Source of the DNA: Heligmosomoides polygyrus polygyrus
Lineage: Eukaryota > Nematoda > Chromadorea > Rhabditida > Heligmosomidae
NCBI GenBank assembly: GCA_947396885.1
Contig: OX377204.1
Coordinates: 19,351,706-19,415,705, forward strand
Length of the DNA stretch: 64,000 nt
Direction of reading: 5' to 3'
The translations under genes were made by a program, and so were the position numbers. A model generated the notes under the pieces. That model saw nothing but the letters and a program-made list of their open reading frames with translations. It did not search any database and had not been told where the DNA came from. Shown piece by piece: positions 32,640 to 43,689 of this stretch. The stretch's first letter is position 1. Every line of letters begins with the position of its first letter.

Positions 32640-33990
32640 AACGGGATAGTTCGATTTCTACCCCTATGCCCTCTTCTGAATTTGCACGAGATGTCTAGTG
32701 GCTGACTAAAGATGTGATAGCTGTCCACCATGATAAGGAGTTGAGTGGTGGAGCATGGAAGGACCCAATGTCATATACAGATTTATCCCCTCCCCACATG
32801 TTCAAGAGCTGCTCGCTTGGTATTAATATCAAGTATTTCGTGTAGTATTTGCTAGCTTACGGTGGAGCTTTTCTCAAATGTTCTCTCCGCATATATTATT
32901 ATGTTGAGAACAGCAAATTTACCGTTAGATCTTCGATTCCGTCTTTAAATGACAGCACTGGCGAATACCTGCCGCCACTAGTGGTTGTATTAGACTCAGT
33001 TGTTCTTTAAGATTCTTGCTGAATATGAATGTTTTCAGACACTAACTAATCAGGACGAAGGAGGAGGAGCAATATCATTGAAGACAAAAAAGGAAAAGTT
33101 GCAATCGTACGAAGAAAAATGCGTAAAAAATGCTGTTAAGTCGTCAAGATAGATTTTGGCGAGAAATTCCACAAATTCGTTAAAATATTATAGTTAAATC
33201 ATTAATCGTTATATGTACACCACCGAGATGAATAATACGAAATAAGATTTATTTATTTATTTATTCAAGGCATAGACAGACACAGATAACTGTCTAGTAT
33301 GTAAAGTGTAAAAAAACCTCGAACAAAACATCGCAGATTGACCACTCGAACACAAGCCAAGTAAACAACAAACCACAGGGATCATTTCTTGACTGTTTGG
33401 CATTCAATCTTTGATAAACATTCTACAGGCTTGAGCAGAGAGCCTCTCTAAATCTTCACCTTTGCCCAGGTTGAATTCCTTGAGAATGAGATAGGTTAAG
33501 AAATCTGATCTGATTCGCGATTTAGCAACTGAGACTCGAAGTTTCAACATCCCTCCCACGGATCTTGTCAACATCCCGTCAAGGAATTTAGTTGTGTCAA
33601 TGGAAACCTTTTAAACCTTAAGGATGAAAAAGGTTCACCTAGAAAAAAGTCGAAGATTTCGGTCAATTAGTTTAGCAACAGCATAGGATTAAGCAAACCG
33701 AGCATGAACACATATATAGCACTTATGTATCGTTCAAAGAAGCTTCTTCTGTATGAAAAATCTCTTAGGATACGATTGCTTAAAAGAAGCAGTCGAGAGG
33801 AATCGAGGCGATACGTAGACCAACGGCAGTGCAATGTTATGTTAGCAAAGAGAAACATTTTCTGTGGTGCGTGCAATATTGAATGCGTCATAGGAGAATG
33901 CTTCGCGTGTTGTCGCAAAAGCTCTGAGATTCCAGCAATTTTATAGAAGAAATTCTTTCGTCGGGAAATTTTCGGAGTGCGAGTTGTATC
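32640..33990. other. Non-genic stretch
   Basis: A/T-rich, with a (TTTA)n run at 33247-33270. A short plus-strand frame at 33704-33946 has a Cys-rich end without a recognisable domain. Nothing else seen. Confidence 0.4.
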
Positions 33991-34003
33991 TTAACGTAAG
34001 TGG

Positions 34004-34205
34004 CTCAGCCGGCAGTAGGTGCCAGTCTCGTGCACAACTCCAGGCTCGATTAGTGCTTAGAAGGACAAGGTATTGACCTCACGGCTCCAAGAGTTTGTTA
34101 GGGTAGGAAAGGCAAAACACTAACTTGTCCACCGCAAGTGGTCAGCCGATAGATGAGTCTCGTAGAAGTGGAGCGCAAGGCGCATCCCGAAGAATTACGA
34201 CTAAC
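34004..34205 (+). mobile_element. tRNA-derived SINE, diverged
   Basis: CAGTAGGTGCCAGTCTCG and GGCTCGATTAGTGC replace the boxes; ACTTGTCCACCGCAAGTGG and GTGGAGCGCAAGGCGCATCCC identify the body. Confidence 0.55.
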
Positions 34206-34832
34206 GCTGACCTCTACGCTTTTCGTTACATTGAAGCCATATATTAGGCTGTCGCAAAATTAATCGCCGAAACAGACCGCTTACTTCAAACTGCTATAGC
34301 TCAGCTTAAACACAGCTTTATGAATAGAAGTGAAGCCCAACAAAATCTATACATGTTTGCCAACGAACCGATAATGAATCCAATCCTTCACAATAAAAAC
34401 TGAGATCATGGGATTTAATGAAATCAAGGGAAGCACATTCAACATGTCCAAATAACTCGAACTCTGTCGCAGATCAGCAAACAATTGTTGTCTTCCAAAC
34501 TGTTACCGAAATTCGTTCTTCTATTCGTTTTCGGGGGATAACATGGAGGAACTTTGAAGGTTGTTACCCAACATGGTATCTTAGAGAACCAGTAGGTAGA
34601 CAAGTACGTGTTGAACCTCTCAGAGACAAGGCTAACAACAACCTAGATCGAAAGACAGAGGGCTTTGTTGGCCTTTACGAGACCGATGCGGGATAATGCG
34701 AGAACCGATGCCTCCTGTCGACTGTCCCTATTCCACAAATAGAACTCAAAGTGGTTTGTAGTAACAAAAGAACTCGTCATGTAAACGACGCTCGACCACG
34801 GTTAACGATTAGGAACAAAGATTGGTGTTCAC

Positions 34833-34990
34833 ACCTTTCGGGATGGGCCACGCATTCTGCAGCTGAGATGTCGCGGAGCCGGTTCAAATGCGTTGTTATT
34901 CCATATAATGACTCTTGTGGCCACTGGGGGTGCCACAATTCAGTCTCACATCTCTTCTAGAGCGCGTAGTGACGCAGTCCCGTGGAAGTA
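34833..34990 (-). mobile_element. tRNA-derived SINE fragments in opposite orientations
   Basis: 34833-34930 is the 3' half on the minus strand (GGGATGGGCCACGCATTCTG). At 34940-34990 a second 3' fragment runs on the plus strand (GTAGAATGCAGGGCGCATCC). Together they form a short inverted pair. Confidence 0.5.
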
Positions 34991-35235
34991 GTAGAATGCA
35001 GGGCGCATCCCAAAAAGATGGAATAGCCTCGTCCCTTAGCCTTTATTCTTTATTTTTCTAAGAATTCCTGATTCCAATTCAACTACGAAAGGGTGGAAGG
35101 TTCAACCTGCCTGGGCAGGAAAGTAACCTAGTATCTATTCGGTGCTGGCGGCTTCTACCGACTGCATAATTGCTTTGAAGCAATATTTATTGCTCAAAAT
35201 ATTATTGGATAAAGGGTCAATGTCGGAGTTACTCA

Positions 35236-35518
35236 ATCCGCTTTGAGATGGGCCACGCATTTTATTATACTTCAACGGAATATCGTGGAGACATTATGTA
35301 TTGTAATATTATTTGGCCAATACCAATGAGCTAAGATAGCCAATCGATTGACAAGTCTGTGTTTTATTCTTCCAGGCAGGCAATTCTGGTGGCAATTCAC
35401 TGATGCCGGAGGAAAAAAGACTTCGTGTTGGAGTAGGCGGAAAACTCGAACGAAGAACTTGATCCAGTGTGGATACGACGGCAGGCGCGTCTGACTGCGC
35501 TACCCCTCGCCTCAATAT
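35236..35518 (-). mobile_element. tRNA-derived SINE
   Basis: Minus strand: GTAGCGCAGTCAGACGCG (box A fits) and GTTCGAGTTTTCCGCC (box B), then the body with an insertion of AT-rich bases near 35300. Confidence 0.75.
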
Positions 35519-35874
35519 TTTATACTAGAGATGTAGCGGATTGAACTCTGCTGGTTGTCTAAAACCATGTCCGTACCCATTAAAGTGTTACTCAAACTCC
35601 TTCATGAGCTCCAAACGAGATGTATGACAGTTGTGTCCCTTGGCAGTGTAGTGCTTCCTGGGTTACTTTGGCACGCGACAGGGGCGAATAAATGTGCTGC
35701 TGGCGCTCATTGAAAAATCAATACTGAACAAAATGAAAAGTTATTCAACTGATATTAACTATTATACAGCACTACACCACATATACGACATTCGAATCAG
35801 CAAAAGATCTAACTTCAGGAGGAGTCGAAAGGTCTCAGGGAGCCCAAACCATGGATAAAGGACCGAGCTATTTA

Positions 35875-35935
35875 ATCCCTTCAAGATGCGCCGCGCATCC
35901 TACTTCTACGCGATGTCGTGGAGACCTACTGGACC
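35875..35935 (-). mobile_element. tRNA-derived SINE, 3'-end fragment
   Basis: Only the last 60 bp: AATCCCTTCAAGATGCGCCG and CGATGTCGTGGAGACC. Confidence 0.5.
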
Positions 35936-36149
35936 TATAAACTCCCTCTATTTAACTTCCTCTCGAATACAATGAGAAACACATGTGGAATCGAATGAGC
36001 TTTGCTTATGGTTAGATGAAAAAAGAGTCTAGTTATGGAGCTTGGAAGGAAGTCATTGGTTTCGGGACAATTATTTTGCAACGCCATGATATTAAGCAAA
36101 TTTGCCATAGAATAGGGGACAAAGAATAAAATACGGTATTAATCAAGCC

Positions 36150-36425
36150 GTTTTTGGTACCGTTCACGCATTTTACTTCAACGGGATATTGTGTGGATAT
36201 TTAGAATGGGTATTTGGCCCATAGACGACTTGTAGTGGCCCACGGATGGAAAGTCAGCATATAATCCTTGGCAGGCAAGTCCGGAACCAATATACCGATC
36301 AATATACCGATCCCGAAAGGGAGGGGGGAGTGGTGGCCCTGATGGAAGCCGTACCAAGAACCTGAGGAAGGGAGAAGGAAGCACGCGAAAGGCAGCGCTT
36401 TCTCCGACTGCGCTACTTCGAACCA
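36150..36425 (-). mobile_element. tRNA-derived SINE
   Basis: Minus strand: GTAGCGCAGTCGGAGAAAGC at the right end (box A), GGTTCTTGGTACGG near box B; ATACCGATCA is locally duplicated in the body. Confidence 0.7.
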
Positions 36426-36895
36426 AATTAATCGATTAAAGAAAATTAAGGCTCAAGAGAAGACAGACGTCGTAAACAAGGACTAACCATCGGCTACAAT
36501 ACAACAGAACGGATGCAAGCTGCAGCGGTGCTATTGGAGGTGGAGAAAAGTGGGGAGAAAGCAGTCGCTGCACTCGAGAGTCAGATCGAGTGGAGGATAT
36601 TGACGAGAATCGAGCGCGGCGCTGGTGTTCAGTGTTAATGCGAAGAGCGAAAATCAAAGCACTGATGTTGTTAATGAGAGCAAAGTCAAGTGTCAAACAG
36701 GCGCCTCTCAGCGCTGCTCAACATCGGAAGCGTCTCATTCAGATCGGCTCGACAATGGAGAGCATTCAGTAGACAAATAGGGAACAAGGAACGAATGGCG
36801 AAGGACAGCATTAATAGCTTCGACGAACATTGAAAACGAATTGCTAGTAAAGCCGATCGAAACCCTTCCTTCTAGTCAAAGCTATCGGTTCCAAC

Positions 36896-37480
36896 GATCC
36901 CTCGATATTGGTCAAAGCGTACAAAACTTTTGCTGGCGCTATTCTCGAATATGCGGCCTGTGTTTTCTTTCCCAGTGAGAAATCCATTATTGAGAGATTG
37001 GAGAAGGTTCAGCATAGTTTTGTAAATAAAACACTCAATCGAGCCGTTGGTTTTCCATATAAAAGTATACCCCTTGAAATAGTAAGAAATAAGATAGTCC
37101 AATTTGGATAATCTATATCTGAAGTGAGAAGAGGCGCAACGATTTCTTGACAGTTTTCGAAATTATTAGCGTGGCTTTCGATTTGAAAATTGGTGACTTT
37201 TCCAAATTCGGTGCCTCATCTTCCTGCATCTATGGCTCCAAGCTGTTTCTTGGCAGCCCTAGAACACGCCTTAGAAAGTCGTTCTTCGCATTTAGAGCTG
37301 ATTCAGATCATGTGAAATTGTACAAACAAATGCAGCTATCTAAATCCTCTTACGCTTTTAAAAGAGATGTGTACCCACTTCTTTTTATCTGTCACACATC
37401 TTATGTACTTAGCTTGTTTGTGTTGTTTTGTTCCCAGGTGTCGCTGTCTCAACATGTGCTTGCGCATGAAATAAATGGAA
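36896..37480 (+). pseudogene. LINE (CR1/Jockey-type) RT C-terminal fragment
   Basis: Codons around 36908-37110 give 'VKAYKTFAGAILEYAACVFF' and 'KSIIERLEKVQHSFVNKTL', the thumb-region pattern 'L..AYKTYVRPILEYAS.VW.P....I..LEkVQR.FT' of CR1/Jockey-like LINEs. Stops follow, and decayed continuation is visible in another frame to about 37480. No tail or target duplication could be fixed. A SINE follows at 37492. Confidence 0.6.
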
Positions 37481-37491
37481 TTATTAACGTT

Positions 37492-37735
37492 AATCAACCC
37501 TTTTGGGATACGCCACGCCCTCTGTTCCCGCGGATTGCGTTGGTGACGTATTTGGCCTATACAATGACTGGAAATGGCCACCCGATGGAAACGTATCCTT
37601 CCCAAATCAATCTGAAGAAATTTGCCGATTATGGATGGATGGAAGGTTCGGTTGAGCAGGGCGGAAGATCCGAACCAAGAACCTGGAATCCGGTAAAGCG
37701 CCTCCTCCGATTGTGCCACATCGCGGCCGAAAATG
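37492..37735 (-). mobile_element. tRNA-derived SINE, diverged
   Basis: Minus strand: GTGGCACAATCGGAGGAGGC and GGTTCTTGGTTCGGATCTTC; left end CAACCCTTTTGGGATACGCC. Confidence 0.7.
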
Positions 37736-38246
37736 AGGATAGGATTTGAGAAGTCAGGGCTATGACCAGTCTTACCAGGGACTCCTAGTGACGTTCGGCG
37801 TCCATCAAAGAGTCGAAGCGAAAAGAAAGGCTCGCTAGGAAAACTTCAAAGTACAGTCGACGCCTTTCAACGTCGGTTTACTCTCGGATAAAAACTGACG
37901 GCACACAAGACACGTCCCTAACCCGACCGGTACTGAGAGGAGATTAGGAGGGTAGAGAGCTTCAGAGCTTCACAAACAGCCCTGCAATACGGTCAATAAG
38001 ATCTGGCAAGACCGTACGGGGCAAGAACAGCTGCAGCGGAAGACGTGCACGAGTGTAACGCGTGGAACGCGGCGATGCTTCTGCCCTACCAGCGGCGTAC
38101 TCGGTTCTTCGGATGGTTTTTGAGCCGTCATTCAACGCACCGACATCGCGGCACGTCGTTACAGCGGTGAAAACTTGCATGCGATAATGCTCAGTGAGAC
38201 TTCTAGACAACAGCAGGGCAATAGGGATGAGGTCGCGGTCACTGTG

Positions 38247-39260
38247 TCCTATTTTCACGTCAAATTGGATACACTTCTAAACAAGCTGGACGATTCTGAA
38301 ATCAAAGTGAACGCCTTATAATTCAAAAGGAGTTCATTTCATATTGAACTAAAGATTCCAAAAACACCAGAATATGTTGTTACAGGTTGTTTTGTTGCGA
38401 TCAAAATTCTCGTTCCAGGCGGGCCCGAACCCGCACATTTTGCTTTCCGGGCAGCAATGCTACACCTCACACTACCGGCGCGGTTTGGACCGTGCGCCTC
38501 ATTCCGAGCATAAAGCACGATAGAGGATTTTTGTTCTCTTCTGCCGACTGACTTTTTATATCGATATGTATAAACCAAAGAATGTCGTTCTTCTTCTCCA
38601 TTTGATTGGTGCTGTTGTTGCGTTTGTTTTTGTTTCTGCTTAGGCATGGATTGGTTCAGTGTTCTTTTATTCTAATTGTAAAGCGCGTCTTTTTCGACGC
38701 ATAAAAAAATATCGTCCAGGCCTGTCAGCACTCACTCGTGATGTCGGGATGCTACGTGCGGTTAAAAAGCGCCGGTGGTGTAATGCAAAGGGTCGCTGCC
38801 AGGATTGGAGAATATGCAGGTTCGAGGCACGCTTGGCGCAAGAGTTTTGACAGCAACAAAACATCCTGTAACAACATATAGCTTCTCTACCAGCCGCTAC
38901 AGGCTTACACAAATGCACTAAAAAGTTATAACAATAATTCATTGTTCAAGAAAAGTTTAGTACGTCTGTCTTTGAAGGTTCAATTCACCTACTCAACAAG
39001 TGAACATACTGTTTGAAATTTTATAAAAATCTTAATTTTTAGGAGAAATAGAGGTTTAAAGTTTATTCTAAAGAGCAGAAGGGTGACCATTTTCTAGTGC
39101 CGAAAGAAGCGATTGCGCCAAGCTCTCGTCCAAGAAGTTGCGATTCTTAATCAACTGTAAGCAAAATTTCTGCCTAAATGAAGCTTCACATCAGTAAACA
39201 ATACTACATAAACAATAGATGGCACAATACCTACTATTGGGGGGGGGGGTGATAAATTTC
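38247..39260. repeat. AATTGGACAC-family repeat with a nested foldback element
   Basis: Starts TTTTCACGTCAAATTGGATA and TTCTAAACAAGCTGGACG, is interrupted at 38375-38876 by the TA-flanked foldback, and resumes with TTTGAAGGTTCAATTCACCT, the block that follows in the copy at 53893. Confidence 0.6.
38375..38876. mobile_element. Foldback element with tRNA-like arms
   Basis: TA at 38373-38374 and 38877-38878 flank TGTTGTTACAGGTTGTTTTG and its inverse. Arms of about 130-170 bp also carry GGTTCGGGCC (minus, near 38420) and GGTTCGAGGC (plus, near 38820), which resemble tRNA box B, and a GCCGGTAGTGT/GCCGGTGGTGT block about 45 bp upstream. It is inserted in a copy of the AATTGGACAC family. Confidence 0.7.
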
Positions 39261-39921
39261 AATGAGCCACTCAGGATGTGACAGAGCACGATGACGCGAG
39301 GAGGGCGCAGATTTGGGCAGGTGAAGGAACTCCGGGGTGTGGCCCGAGTTAGGCGCTCGTGCTAAAATTGTTTTTCTTGTATATTGGAGTGATTGAAATT
39401 TACCAACCCCCTATTCTAGGATAACGCCCAATTGTAACGAACACAGATATTCTCACTCTGGTGCGTCATGCAATCAGCATTTACACTGTCAATCAAATGA
39501 AATCGCGAAGAGCTTTTCAGGCTCATTGCATTCTGGTTTCAGCACACAGTGCCAAGTGTGAAACACACTTCTGTTGAAGTCAGTATGTAAAACGAGTGTT
39601 GATGAAGATGCTGTAAGAAGTAGATGGTAACATGGCAACATCGCTGAGCAAGTTCTAGTGAATGAAATGGGAGGTAACGGTTCCTAAAAATACCACTCCA
39701 ACTCAGCACACGTGACGTCTGGGAAATTGCGCTAACCTAGCATTCAACAACACCATGCCGAAAACACGAGTAGTCAGAGGAGGGTTCGTGTGATGAGCAC
39801 AAAAATTGCTGCCCATAACTTCGCAATGTCACGAAACCACATTGAACATTTACTCTACATGTGGCAGACTTCCTAGATTAATTTTAACTATATCGAATGA
39901 AAGGAACGGCGGTGTACAGTC

Positions 39922-40140
39922 CCTCTCTGGAATGCGCCACGCATCTTGCTCCTACGGGATGTCACGGAAGTAATTCGAATGCGTATTTCGCCTACACGAT
40001 ACTTGTGGAGGTCATGCCGTTAAAAAAAATCAGTGCTTTATCGTTTGCCGACAAGTCTGGTATCAATTCAAAGACTTCGGAAGGGTGGAAGGCTTTCATT
40101 CGCCTGGGCAGGGAACCGAGAACTTCGATACCTGAGGAAT
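39922..40140 (-). mobile_element. tRNA-derived SINE, truncated at the promoter end
   Basis: Left end CTGGAATGCGCCACGCATC, body GGAAGGCTTTCATTCGCC, ends near GAACCGAGAACTTCGATACC; box A is missing. Confidence 0.7.
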
Positions 40141-40914
40141 AAATGGGACTACCAATACATGTGCAATTTAGCTACCATACGATTTTTAACAATACTAAAT
40201 AGTTATGAATTCGTATACAAAACATGGCTCCATTTTAGTCTGCTAGAAAATCGAACAAATACGAACTGCATGGCCTTTCTGCGCGGAAGTCAAATCAGGT
40301 TGTCGTCCTTGTAAAACTGTTCACTTCTAATTTTACCACCTTTTTAAAGAAAACGGAAAAGAAAAAAGAAAAAAGAAAAAGAAAAAGCTGCCCACCCCGC
40401 CCCGCCTCCCACTAGGATAGAGTCTAAAACATCTGCCATTCTATGCATAAGTAATTATTCCACAATAATTTCACTAGTTTCATTTTTCAAGGGCAACTGC
40501 GATAATAAATATTTATTAAAAATTGTTCGGTGGTTCGCTTACGAATGCGTCTGTTTTAAAATGTAATGATTATTTATTTATTGATTATTTAGATGTTTAT
40601 CGTTTTTTATTCGTCACGTGTCGCTTATTTCATACTTAACCTTGCCTTCGCCAGGTTCCTTTCTTATTTGTTTGCTTTGCTTGATGGATTGCCATGTATA
40701 AAATAATTAATCGATTAATTAATTAAAGGAGAGCAACAACAAGCATAAAAACAAGTAAATAAAGTTGGAAAAAACAAAAAAGCTGAACGAATGAAACAGT
40801 CCTTCGATTACTGTATACGTTTTGAAAATTCTTCGGAGAGCATCACATATTTTGCATCGTAAAGGATGCCTTGAAAACTAGTCTTGATTGCGCATTTGAT
40901 CCAAACAAATGGTG

Positions 40915-41065
40915 ACCAGTCTATTGAATAGTGTCTTATCCTTCCCAAGGAAGTCTGGCACCAACTCAGTGACCCGAAGGGATGGATGGCCTGGTTGGCA
41001 TGGGCGAGCATCGAACTAGAATCCAATTGAGAGCCAAGCAATAGCAAGTTCTTCCCACTGTACAA
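40915..41065 (-). mobile_element. tRNA-derived SINE, middle fragment
   Basis: TTATCCTTCCCAAGGAAGTC and GGCCTGGTTGGCATGGGCG are body sequence; both ends are lost. Confidence 0.55.
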
Positions 41066-41396
41066 CTGTACGCGATTAGGCGCCGCATTGCTGATACTCA
41101 AAAGTACTCTATGCAAAGTACTACGACCTTTCTTTTCTTCACAGTTCGTTTAATAAGGCCCCATGTGAACTATGTTTCTCGTACACGCCACGCATCCTGC
41201 GGAACGGAACAGTCGAAATGAGAAAGCAGTGAGGTCAGCCGGTTAGACCAGTATTATAGCTTCTCCTCTCTTCAGAACGTAAAGATATGTACTCCGGTTA
41301 ACGCACTAAAGACATAAAGGCTTACTTCGCATCTTATCGTTAGACCTTTCAAAAGGATAGAGGAGAGCGGAGAGCAGACAGTTACTTTAAATAAAG

Positions 41397-42272
41397 ATGA
41401 ACAACAAAAGGAACAGCACACGACTGAATAAAGGATTCGTTGTTGAAGCTACGACAATTCCAGATGATCTAAACATCTACCAAGACAGCTTTAGCAGGCA
41501 AAAACTGCAGTTGGAAATGAATATCGTTCGTACGCTGGGAAGAACAGAAGTTCCACACAGTCGATATTCCGTGAAGTGTGAGAATATGACGCCAGTGGAA
41601 CGTGGTTTTATTTTCACGAAACTATCGACAATAGCAGGTCACAGTTTACCGAAAAATATACCCCTGAAGAAAAGGTTGTCCTTAAGGTAAGTCAGCAATG
41701 CCCTCTGTCATCAGACAACTCGCCCATTTAGTCAACGAGAAGAGTCGAATGTTACGAACATAGGATAGGTTTTCGCCTGAAGCAGATCGAACAAGAGCAA
41801 TATTTCTACAGCGATAGCATGCTTTGGGTCAAAAGAAGACACTTGTTTCTTTATTTACTTATGGAAGAATGGCCTTGTGGTAGCGCAGTTGATTGAGGCG
41901 ATGTCTGTCGCAAGCACGCAGTTCCAGGCTCATAGTTCGGTTTCCCGCGCAGGCCAACCAAGCTTTCGGGGTTGGAGAATTGGTACTAGACTTGTCTCAG
42001 AAGGATTAAGCACTGACTTGCCCATCGGCTAACCACCCAAGACATTGCAGATCAAATATGCATTCAAAAAATTTCTCCACAATCTCTCATAGAAGTGGAA
42101 AGAATGCGTGGCGCATCCTGCAAAGGATTGACTAATGCCAAACTTTCTCCTTTTTCCTCAATATTTATAGATGGATAAAACTTATACGTAAAGATGTAGC
42201 GAAACAGCAGTAGTATGCAATCTCAGAGAACCCCAACAAAACTCCGCAGAAGACGGAATAAGCAACAACTAA
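41397..42272 (+). CDS. Possible two-exon orphan gene
   Basis: The first exon, 41397-41686, reads from ATG for 290 nt to a strong AG|GTAAGT donor. The second, 42227-42272, follows an ATCTCAG acceptor and completes an in-phase frame ending in TAA at 42270-42272, for about 111 residues. The product is basic and hydrophilic, with no signal peptide or membrane segment; it contains 'IPDDLNIYQDSFSRQKLQLE' and ends in '...AEDGISNN'. I do not recognise the family. The intron holds a SINE at about 41874-42140. If real, it is either independent or nested in an intron of an unseen gene; a chance open frame remains possible. Confidence 0.35.
41874..42140 (+). mobile_element. tRNA-derived SINE
   Basis: TAGCGCAGTTGATTGAGGCG, GTTCGGTTTCCCGC, GGCCAACCAAGC, and near the end GAATGCGTGGCGCATCC. 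It sits in the intron of the possible gene at 41397-42272. Confidence 0.75.
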
Positions 42273-42647
42273 GCAATGCGGAAGAAAAGAAAAACGCCGA
42301 TTCCAAAAATATATCTGGTCAGAATTGTTATGAAACCCTTAGAAAACCAGTTTCTCCATGTGATTTTCATTGAAGAGATAGCCAAACATTGGCAATAAAA
42401 TAGTTTACAGGAGGATTACCCCTTGCGAGAAGAGCCTTGCCCTAATACCAGACTTAGCTTTAATAAGTGAAAACAAACTTTTAGAGGTTTAGACTCTGTA
42501 ATTAACTTGAACAACATTACAAGGATCACTTTTCTGTTTTCTACCTTTAAAGTTGACAGCCTAAGCATTTTGCGTCTCTTCCAACCTCAGATATAACACA
42601 ATAAATCAATAGTCAACATCAAGGAGTAAACGGGTAAAAAACGGCGT

Positions 42648-42918
42648 TAATCAACCTCTTTTGGGATGCGCCAAACATTGTTCGGTATATCGCAGGGGCA
42701 AGTTGAATGCGTATTTTGGCTATACCATGAATTGCGATGGTCAGCCGACGAACAGGTCAGTGTTGATCATTCCCAGAGAAGTTTGGCACTAATTCACTAG
42801 CCCCAGAGTGATGGAAATCTAGGTTGACTTGAACGCAAAAATCGAACCAGGAACCTGGAATAGGTTTCAGGCAAAAAACTTATGTAGCGCCTCTTCCGAC
42901 TGCGCTCCAAGCGCCCTA
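42648..42918 (-). mobile_element. tRNA-derived SINE
   Basis: Left end TCAACCTCTTTTGGGATGCG; right end GCGCCTCTTCCGACTGCGCT, the complement of the box A region; insertion of a few bases near 42870. Confidence 0.7.
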
Positions 42919-43189
42919 AGAATATTTAGCTTTCAAAGCAAATTCTTTCCGAGAAGCACCTAATTTTCAGTTTAACTCCGCCTTAGTGTTTCCGAGATTT
43001 AAGCCGTAAAGCAAGCTCTATGACCCGAAAATCGGGCTATTGTGTTGCCACGTAAAGTGGACTGAACTTCTCAATTTTATGCAAGGTGTCATATACTTTT
43101 GACGTGTTCAAAATTGTACTTCTTTCCTAACGTGGTGGTACCAAATCCTCCTATCAGTACATGGATTATAAAACTTAAAGAAATTCAGG

Positions 43190-43470
43190 AATGTTCAAAG
43201 CACCGAAGCGGCGGAAACATTCGGCTCGACCTCATACAACAGGACTTGCTGCTCTGCAGCCTACACGAAGCGAGTTTAAGGCAGTCGGTCAGCAGAATAG
43301 TCAGCCAGTGACAGCTCGAATGCTGGCCTGGATATTTACGCAGAACCAGCCAGGCAGCCAGCAGCCAGCTGTAAAGCCTGCCAGCGGCCTCCGTCCGACC
43401 AGGCTCGGTCGGTCCGCTCGCTCGCTCTTCTCCGCACAGGCCATCACCACTAATCAATCGATTCGCGGCA
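43190..43470. promoter_or_regulatory. GC-rich island, possible promoter or 5' UTR
   Basis: G+C and CpG rise sharply against the A/T-rich surroundings; GCCAGCCAGGCAGCCAGCAG-like repeats and GGTCGGTCCGCTCGCTCGC occur. Such islands at 43.2, 46.4, 49.7 and 58.2 kb may mark upstream promoters or first exons of the minus-strand tropomodulin gene or another gene. No start codon can be assigned. Confidence 0.25.
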
Positions 43471-43689
43471 AATTATGTGTGGACAGCTTGGAAAGAAGAG
43501 GAAAATTGGGCTGCTTCGTTAAAAAAAAACTTCCAGGAGCCATCTCTTATCACTTGTTCAAAAGTACGAAGTAGACGTACTGAGGATAGAAAAGAAAAGC
43601 TACTTCTAGGCAATCCCTCAAACACTAAAGGGATGAAACGATAAAAGACGGCGATAATCAACCCATCATCATCGATCCCAATCGATAAT

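Noticed and set aside
37147..37749. A 200-codon plus-strand gene
   Set aside because: It joins decayed LINE sequence to an antisense SINE; no single protein is encoded.
38395..38480. A tRNA gene on the minus strand
   Set aside because: The T arm would have a six-base loop and the anticodon arm does not pair; the segment is part of inverted transposon arms.
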